Assembly: GCA_001600875.1 (NCBI GenBank) | Contig: BCLD01000020.1 | Coordinates: 8,900-72,899, forward strand | DNA: 64,000 bases | Reading direction: 5' to 3' | Source of the DNA: Solicoccozyma terricola | Taxonomy: Eukaryota > Basidiomycota > Tremellomycetes > Filobasidiales > Piskurozymaceae | In this document: positions 54,274 through 64,000 of the stretch, one piece after another | Layout of the letters: each line of letters begins with the position of its first letter | Position numbering within the stretch: position 1 is the first letter of the stretch | The notes under the pieces: generated by a model | The model's database searches: none | What the model saw: the letters and a program-made list of their open reading frames with translations, nothing else | What the model was told of the DNA's origin: nothing | Translations under genes and position numbers: made by a program

Positions 54274-55542
54274 GGAGAAGTGCTTGTTAGTCCTGGTTCC
54301 ATCCTCATATTTCAAAGATTGTGTCCATTGTCTGACTGGAGCGCAGTTGTCTGTAGGTACTAGGTGGTACATTGTTAGAACATTTAGGATATAAGGAATG
54401 ACCAGCTGCTATAAAATCCCGCTTTTCAATTCCTTTTCACCTCTTTTACTTCATTCATTCACATTTCAATTTCCACCCACATTCCACCCGTCACTCTCCC
54501 TCTCCATCGCTATCGTCGCCTCGCCATGTCTCCATTCTACACCTGCCCTAACGCCCGTCACCCACGTCATTACCACTGGGAACAGCAAGGCTGTTATTAA
54601 GAAGTACTTGAAAGAGTGGAATGTCAGTCAACGATCGGATGATCCTGGCAGTGAAAGAAAGGCTGTGCGGTTTCTACCCCGCATATCCCCAGTCCCAATC
54701 GAGTCCAAGTTGACATCGACATCCAGCAATATGCAGAAGCATGATCACCGAGGTGCAGCTGTGAGGTATCCGAAGAATGACCCTGTCGCCACCGAACATA
54801 CGACAGCATGGCGAGAGGAGGAAATTCGACCCTGAAGCAGATGCAGAAGGATGGTCAGCTGAATGAAATCAAACGCCTCGAGGACACACTTTGCGGTCAC
54901 AACTGCAGTACCCGACGTATTGACCGTACCACTGACATACCCACTTCTCGGCGTGAGGGACAAGGTTGATGGTGATCCATAAGAGCAGCAAAGGTCGTGC
55001 TGCTGTCGTACGTATCACTTGTTCATTACGAGAATACGACTAGATAGCCGAGTTCCTCACCGTGATCACCGCGAGGAAACGCCGGAATAGTTAACCTCTA
55101 CTTTAACTTAGACTAAATCAAGACTATTCTGAGTAGCTCAACTCAGGTGTAACTCGACCTAACCCTTGTCAGAATAGGGTAGTGTACGGTGACCTTATGG
55201 AGGGCTCGGAATCTCCAATGTGTCTCCAAGTGGTTGCAATACATTCTAGCCCTCAATGGCCTTTACCACCGGCTGAGGCGGTTTCACATGATATTTCACG
55301 AGATATTATATCGTTTCGCCGACAAATCGCAGAAACTGGCCTCAAAAAGCACCCCTAGCACTTGTCCCGTGTTCCCAGCCCTTTGTCTACTCCAGCCCCG
55401 TAAGCCATCCTAACACACGACCTTCGTAGGCATGCGACTCCTGTAGTACGTCCTATTTAGTCGCTTTCGGCCGCTTTCTCTTCAACTGGTCATAGCGCGG
55501 TGGCAGCTCGCTGTCAGGACAAAGCCGTGAATGAATTAGTCT
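54274..55542. other. No recognisable gene
   Basis: A frame at 54398-54835 could be coding but carries no known motif. Confidence 0.35.
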
Positions 55543-57294
55543 TTACTGAATGCAGTCAGAGGAACCGGACACTGACGTATGCTCCTCCTCCATATTGGCG
55601 GCAACATGATCGAATGGCCCAGCATCCTCGTGAAGGACGATGGTCCTCGGCCGAAGGGTTCCTGGAGCATTCAGATCGCCATTAGAGCCAGGGAATACCT
55701 CAGATCGGGATCGTTCCCCCATTGACGGAGTTGAGGACGCCTGCAGTGACTGGTCACCCAGAACCTGGGAATTCCGTTCCACGCCAGCGTCATGCCTAGT
55801 AGAACCGGAGTTGTGGCTGATTGCTGCCGCTCGAAGACGTTCCGGCGTACTCTTCCCGCCAGTGCTGTTGGAGGAGATTATGGGAGTTTGCGGAGCTGCT
55901 GCAGTCTCACTAGTCACAAAGAAAGGCTGAGGCTCATAAGACTCGTTCGTTTGCGTGTCCACGCCGCCCAGCAGGTCGGTACCAACAGTGCTAGTTGTCC
56001 CACGGGTTCGGGGGCGCTTTTGCCGAGGGTATTCCCCGTCTTCGTCTTGCCTCCTCTTCCGGCGAACGAGGAAGCACGACACAGGTAATGTCAGTATTAA
56101 AACAGCCAGTCCACCAATAACGCCGCCGACGATTGCACCTTTCGGAACGGCACTATCAGAATTGCGGGGCCAAGGTGTCAGACGATATGGTACTGATTAT
56201 CTGCGATTGCCTGTGCAGCATAGTACCCACCGATGGATCACTGGATCAGTCGACGTTAGTCCCGGAGCAGAATACACTGACGAGCTTGACGCCGGCAGCC
56301 CAGAGGAGCTTGAGGTCGTGGTGATGCTGCTGGACGAAGACGTAGAGCTCAAGCAGGAAGAATCACCAGAACCCTGAACTGTGAGAAGTGTTGTGCTGAA
56401 ACGAAGCCATTATGTTAATACAACCCTATTCGAGACATGTATGGGCAGCCACGCTCACCTACCACCATTCCCACTGCCACCTGCATCACTCATAGCAAAC
56501 ACCACTTGCGTGCCACCTGGGATATTGACTGCTTCCCAAGTCCAGCTGGTTGCTTCTCCGGTTACAGCTCCAGGGGAGAGAATACTCCCTCCAGGAATCA
56601 AGCCAATCACGTTTGCCGGAGGAATGTAACTTGTTTTGTTGCTGATTGTGAAAGTGAAGGATGAACATTGGATAGGATTGGCCGGCGATATGCCGAATAA
56701 GAAGTCTAGCGGAGGATTGCTGCGGCAAGCCGCAGTCGAAGTCAGAGCGTGTTCGCGTACTGAATGGTGTATGCGATTATCGAGTGGAGCTTACGATGAC
56801 AAGCATGCGCTGTTACCATCGCTGGCTGCACCGACGGCTAAGGACACAGCTACCTGATCATTTTTTCCATTTTTTTTTCCATTTGGAGTCAAACTTGCTC
56901 ACTGAAGACATCGGTGACTACAGCTTGAGAGTAACCTCCTGCCCCTTCGTCGTACATTGCGGCGACAAAAGTAGACCCAGAAGGTTCGGGAAACTGCGAT
57001 AAAGTATAAGGGCTTGTCTGAGTGGCTGGAATGGAAATGTTGAGCGTTTGAGGCGAGGTTCCATATTGCGTCTGATGATTGAAGGGGAATTAGCAGGTCG
57101 TAACGAACGACATATTCCTTGAGGGAGAGACGGACTGGCACCACAACGAACCGATACGGTCCAGTACCCTGCTGAAATTGCACTTCAAGACTACCGCACT
57201 GCGTTACTGTGCCAAGCTTATATTGAAATACTGCAGCTGTATTTGGAAGTATTATCGCGACTGAAAGAAGCAGTTGGAGCACTGAAACAGCCAT
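55543..57294 (-). CDS. Single-pass membrane protein with secreted ectodomain
   Basis: ATG at 57294 opens a signal peptide (L-L-L-S-V-A-I-I-L core). Exons 57294-57109, 57071-56903 and 56849-56795 keep frame through 37-bp and 52-bp introns. They encode an ectodomain with C-G-S-L-E-V-Q-F, G-P-Y-R-F-V-V-V-P, T-L-N-I-S-I-P and A-M-Y-D-E-G-A-G-G-Y-S. A second similar module with P-A-N-V-I-G-L-I-P-G-G and W-E-A-V-N-I-P-G-G lies at about 56700-56460. A glycine-rich membrane helix (I-V-G-G-V-I-G-G-L-A-V-L) at about 56145-56085 is followed by an R-R-K-R-R stop-transfer and a 165-residue Ser/Thr/Pro-rich cytoplasmic tail. This layout is common among uncharacterised basidiomycete surface proteins; some later exon joins are unsettled. 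Confidence 0.65.
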
Positions 57295-57600
57295 GATGTC
57301 CGGTGAGCTTGCACTGAGACTGCGAAAGGGTTATTGCTGTCCGTTATCCAAGCGTGGTGTATTGGTCAATCTCCAAGGATGATGCGAGACACTGTGAAAG
57401 ATTCGCAATAGCGATGAGCCCATCCCATGGACGTTCGTCGGATCCTCTCAAGTTGGCCTTTGCTTCCACCCGCACTTGTTGCCTGCAGCGCTTTGATGGT
57501 CTTGAATACTCTCAATATGGAATCACTTGTCTCCTGCAAGTGGTAAAGTGTGGTCACACGGACCTTCAAGTGAACCCGATATCGCGCATTGTCTTGTATC

Positions 57601-57628
57601 GGGGGGGGGGGGGGGGGGGGAGGGGGGA
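57601..57628. repeat. Poly-G run
   Basis: Twenty G, one A, then six or more G. It lies outside any supported gene. Confidence 0.9.
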
Positions 57629-59291
57629 TGATCAAACGACTTCAGCGGCCGTCGGAAGGAATATATCCTATATTTATCTGGCTAAACTCGCCGGTAGGTC
57701 ATTCATACTTCCGCGCCTCAGTTGCCTGCTATATTACGCGAGAAGGCTTCTGTCCGCCAAATTAAAGCAGCGTAAATTACGGTGGCTTGATTTCCTGTAC
57801 CCTCGCCAGAAACTTCCCCGAGATACGCCGTCCCAGCTTTGCGCATGTGAATGATCTGCATCTCGTGGCTTTGCTTTCCGCGTTGAGCCCCAATTAGCAT
57901 CGGCATCCACACAGCGCGTCATATGGTGGATCGTCCGGAAGCAGAGCTGCTTATCAGTTGAATTGGGTCGCAGGGAGGCAGCCAGGAACAACATGCCAGT
58001 CCTCTTCCTTGGATCCCCGGCCAATTGATGGTCTCTGCGTAACCTGTGTTTCACATACCGGATTCGAGACGTGGTGCGAGGAAGTGCGAGCGTGGAGCCT
58101 ATCCCGTGGACAAATGCATGCAGGCTCCCGCAAGGTAGATAGAGGACCGCGCTGCTGGGGGAGTGGAGCACATACTGATAAACCAATCTTACATCCTGGC
58201 TAGTGGCGGAAGGACCCGAAGACCAGATTGAGCGGCTTACTCAGCTGTCTGTTACTCGCTGGCTGGCATATTGCAGCCGTGGCCGCGGAGAGGCAGAAGC
58301 TCCTGCCACTCAACTACTTCGACAGATTGGGTTGTCTCCTTGGTGGTGATCTTCATCCCCTGGCCAAGGGAGGATACGAGTACGTTGCTACCCAGCACTC
58401 GGGGACTACGATCTGCGTGGGCGAATGATGTGGAGCTGACCTACGCGTCCCAACACAGCAGGCTTATTGACTGGATAGGATTGATCCTGGCTGCCGGGTA
58501 TTGCCAAACGTCGAATTCAGCAGGTGTATGCTCTAAGAGTTAACACTCACGGGTGATGAGTTGTACATTTTGGACAAGACCGAGATGAGCAGATGGCTCC
58601 GGAACCTTGGTGTCAACGACCTGTGCCGCTTTACAATGTTAAAAGCGAACCTGTTCCATCTACACGCTCCCAAACAACGGGCAACAAAGCCTTCTTGACC
58701 GCCCGACTCACCGTCAAACTAGGTCCTTCGAGGAGGTCGAGACCTGGAACCATTTCGTTCATCCCCGATGGATGGAGGAATTATACTGTCTAGACCACAA
58801 AATCTTGTGGCTGATCAAACCCCACGGAGAGGAGTATGCTGACAATGTCTATATGTGGAAGACTCCGATCTGGGGATATTGTGTAGGCCCACTTCGGAAG
58901 AAGTTGGAGAGGCAGAAGATGCATACAGGGCATCAATCCATCAAGAAGGAAGTACAAGAATGGATTCCTTTGTCTCCATGGCCGGCAACAAGAATTTGGG
59001 TGGCGAAAACGACCACCCCGACGTAAGATCGTTGTTCCCCCTCCCTTCCTTTTCCCTCCCCCGCCCCTTTCTAACCTTCGGCGACCACCTGCACACCGAC
59101 CTCTCGTACTCGACCCCGCCTCCTCCTCGGATCGTCGAGCACAAGTGACGATGTTGATGTAGCGAGCCTCTGTGTCGGATGTATGATCGGAATGGTCAAG
59201 TGGATTGTGTACTGCTTGGAATGTTCAACCAACTTCAACGACAATTGGTCATGTATGCACATGATTCTTCTTTTCTTTGTTTCCACGACAC
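57629..59291. other. No recognisable gene
   Basis: Several medium open frames (57734-58186 minus, 58228-58428 plus, 58772-59026 plus) show no family motif. A hydrophobic N-terminus-like stretch at 58228 lacks an ATG. Confidence 0.4.
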
Positions 59292-61134
<1,843 letters not shown>

Positions 61135-64000
61135 GATGTATAAATGAGCGGATGAGGAACAGACAAAACTGCTGTCCATCCAAAAAATCTACTGAAATAC
61201 ATGCCCTACGGCCTACGTAGCTACGGCATGGGTCAGCTGCCCAACATTTATTGGCCATGCGACCGAACCATGGTCCGAGGTGGAGGCGTATTACGACATC
61301 ATTCAATTAAGCTGGCGTCGAGACCACCTGAGCGCTCCTTCCATACGAGCGACAACTTCCGACATGTTTGGTTTCCGCCTAGCATTGCGAGGATGTTGTT
61401 TGCAACTCACAGTGGCGGACCAAGAATGCTCGTCTTTCTCACCATCCGCACGTCTACAAGCTGGTTAAAGCATGAGCTCGGTGGCGAGGCGTGCACGGGG
61501 AGAAAAGGCATTTGCTCGCGAATGCTCGGAAGATAGCAGGCGACCCTAGGCGACGTGCTTATGTTCGGGTACCGTTGGATAGCCACATCCCAGGGCTACC
61601 TCCCCTAGTAACGGGTCCATGAGCAACTGCCCACATCTAGAGGGTCTCCTAGTGGTTTGAAGGTGTCGAAAAGGCCAAAAATCTCAACCTTGACTAAACG
61701 CGAAGTCACCCAGATAAGATGAGCTCATGTCATGTGCCGGTCGCCGAATAAACGGGGCGAACGTTTCAGGGGTTTTGGGCGCTGAAAGAGGAGCCGGGAG
61801 AGTGGCCACGGCCATGACTGGTCTCGGAGCATCAGAAACAAATGAGTGAAAGCCTTAAAACCCATGGACGAGGTACTCGATTTGTCTGGTCTGGTGCTGC
61901 CGGTTATGGTCCCAATAAAGCCAATGGAGTTGCTGGTGCTGCCACATGTCTTCGTTGTATTAGTGCAGCCGCATGGAAGTCATTCTTGCCAATCTCGATG
62001 AATTCCTCAATGTTGTCACTACTGAGACCGCCATTTGCTGCGACGTTTGCTGCGGGGGCTGCCGGGGGCCAGGACCCAGCTGCCGGTGGTGGCTCCAACT
62101 GGTTTTGCAGGATCTCCGGTAGGCAGTCCACCTCGTCACTTAGATGTAGACATTTAGCTCCTTGATGCAAAGGTTTGCTGAACATATTGTCGTCCGCAAT
62201 TGATTGCTCGACACGAGCATCAAGGTGGTGCTGTCTGAGGGAAAACTTCACCGCCTCCTTACGAAAGGGAACAACTCAGCGGGAGCCAACGTCGGCTGCT
62301 CTCGGCCTCGAGTCCGTAGTAAGTTGCGGCCCTGGGTTTGCATAGTACACCTTTGAGATATGTAAAGCCCTTCGAACAGGTCTACACGAGTCCGATCGTA
62401 TGGCTTGAGCTTGGGCCGGCCATGTCCGTCGAAGACACAACCAATTAGACCTCCTTCGACCTCCGCCCGGGCTCCACATCTCGTTATGCCGCGATCTCTT
62501 ATGACACGACGTCCGCAGATACGGAGTCTGGAACCCGCTATCACGATATTGGCTGTATTGAGGTTTGGCCCGGGTGGAAGGTGGAAGTTGCACCGGGGAG
62601 TAGGAAGCCTGTTGTGAACTGTTACAAAAAGAGTAAGGGAGAGTGGGTTACCAGCAAGATCGTCGGATTCATGGGCCACAAGGTCTCGAACGCCAAGCCC
62701 AGCGTGATATCACCATGAAACAGGAGATATCGTACCTGCTGGTTCTTGTGATCCTGGGCCTCAAGATGTTGGTTGCGACATCGACAGTGAAACGTTCCTG
62801 GACAAAAATGCTTCGGAGAATAAGCGGTTGCAACACGGGAAACAATATTCAGTTGAGGCCCTCTACTTTAACATTTCTTGCTCAAAATAACCTGTATAGT
62901 AAAGTATGTAGCTCTAGATCAAGCTTTCCCTCATTCCATTGCATCCTGATGTATCCTACGGTTCCCCTTTCCATTGTGTACACACTAAAACTCAGGGTTC
63001 CATCCCGGAAAACCCTGAATATTCCTTTCCCTAATCTTCCGCCATCAGCTGAATATCTACCTTCTCCACCCACACTTCGCATGGCGATTACGCAGACCGT
63101 GTGAGAATTAATCCCGAGCTTTCCAGTTTCCTGCAGATGGCGGTGCTGAACTATATCGCTGGCCCGGTGGCGCTTGTCCAACATTCATGTCTGTTTTTTT
63201 ACATGTCACGCGTATCAGCCAGTAGAATTGGTAGGAAACTGATCCGCCAAACAAAAGGCTGTAACTGATGTCAATTCGATTCAGCCGTACCTTGTCTCCC
63301 TCACCGCCGTCGTCAGTAATTGAGTGCAAAATGTACTACTACTTCCAATGAACCCTTCCTAGTTCGCTGCTTCGATGCCTTCCAATCCATCCGGCAAGCA
63401 GGGTCTGATCCTCCATGTGCTTCCCTCCAAACTGCTTTGACAAGGTAGCCCGCCGCTGGTATATTGGACACATCCACTTCGCACAGGACGATGAGAAAGT
63501 AACCCTCACCATTCATTATTTCCGTAAAACAAGCGGAAGACGATTTGCAGATCAACTGGCATGACAGTGGGCAGCCGGCGGGACTGGTGAATGCTTTGCA
63601 GAGAGATGCGTTGTAATGACACGGGAACGTACGATCGCATGAACTGTTTGGAGTTGCAGGGGTAGAAGCAGGATGATGACGTCGTGGTTAGGAGCTAGAG
63701 TGACAGAGCTTCAGGCGTCCTTGCTGGACGACATCGGTATGTGGGAATCTGGCCACCATACCAGCTAACTCTGGACCAATGGTACGCAAAAGTGGCTACC
63801 ACATGAACTTCGGTAATGAACTGAAAATGAATGACATGGACTGGAACTCAACTGGCCAGCTGTCAGCACTCGAACAGCGCCATACCACATTTATTAGAAG
63901 ATAAATTGAGATATAAATTGATCGGCGCGCTCTTATATATTGTTCTTGACTTCGCAGGCAGATTACAATCCGTTCTAAAGACAAAGGATTCGGTTCACCT
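61135..64000. other. No recognisable gene
   Basis: About 2.9 kb with open frames up to 143 codons (62248-62679 minus) but no motif I can assign. AT-rich toward the right edge. Confidence 0.4.

Noticed and set aside
61842..62679. Possible genes on either strand at the right end
   Set aside because: Overlapping open frames on both strands, no family motif, no convincing start or splice chain.

Overview
The window looks like nuclear DNA of a basidiomycete fungus, most likely a tremellomycete-type yeast. The signs are many short introns (about 37-90 bp) with GTNNGT donors and CTRAY branch points, a patatin/NB-ARC/TPR protein of the fungal NLR kind, Zn2Cys6 regulators, MFS sugar transporters, and Ty1/copia debris. 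I cannot name the species. Exon boundaries are my own, placed by reading frame and paralogue comparison, and every functional name rests on motif recognition by eye.

Region 1 (1-26 kb) is a rearranged, TE-rich accessory region built around NLR-like genes. It holds one intact three-exon gene (PNPLA - NB-ARC - 12 TPR repeats, minus strand, 21774-25947), one solo patatin gene (6193-7309), and at least two broken paralogues. One paralogue (3588-4830) has an internal segment of about 650 bp inverted. In the other (8359-14158) an inversion of about 4 kb, later hit by a copia element, separates a patatin, a TPR array and a CHAT (caspase-like) protease. Undoing that single inversion restores reading frame at both junctions and gives a patatin-TPR-CHAT gene. 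Around these lie copia LTRs, a half-tRNA-type primer-binding site, gag, RT and RNase H scraps, solo LTRs of a second family, and an interstitial telomere-like tract at 21579-21640. Scraps of sugar-acid metabolism genes (SDR chimera, enolase-superfamily C-terminus) lie at 15.5-17.6 kb.

Region 2 (26-46 kb) looks like a carbohydrate-use neighbourhood. It contains a 5'-truncated MFS transporter, an MBL-fold hydrolase, a 3-hydroxyisobutyrate-dehydrogenase-like remnant, two divergent Zn2Cys6-type regulators, a class II aldolase/adducin-family enzyme, a 14-exon sugar transporter and a 10-exon GH3 beta-glucosidase with a PA14 insert. The simplest reading is import and hydrolysis of glycosides under local transcription factors, with ongoing gene loss.

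Region 3 (46-64 kb) starts with a spurious-looking 100-N gap flanked by identical 543-bp sequences, then a 492-bp TIR element and a second copy of a dispersed palindrome-bearing repeat. It also holds a secreted HExxH metalloprotease, a RecQ-like helicase scrap, a single-pass membrane protein and an Old Yellow Enzyme family oxidoreductase. The last 2.8 kb contain nothing I recognise.
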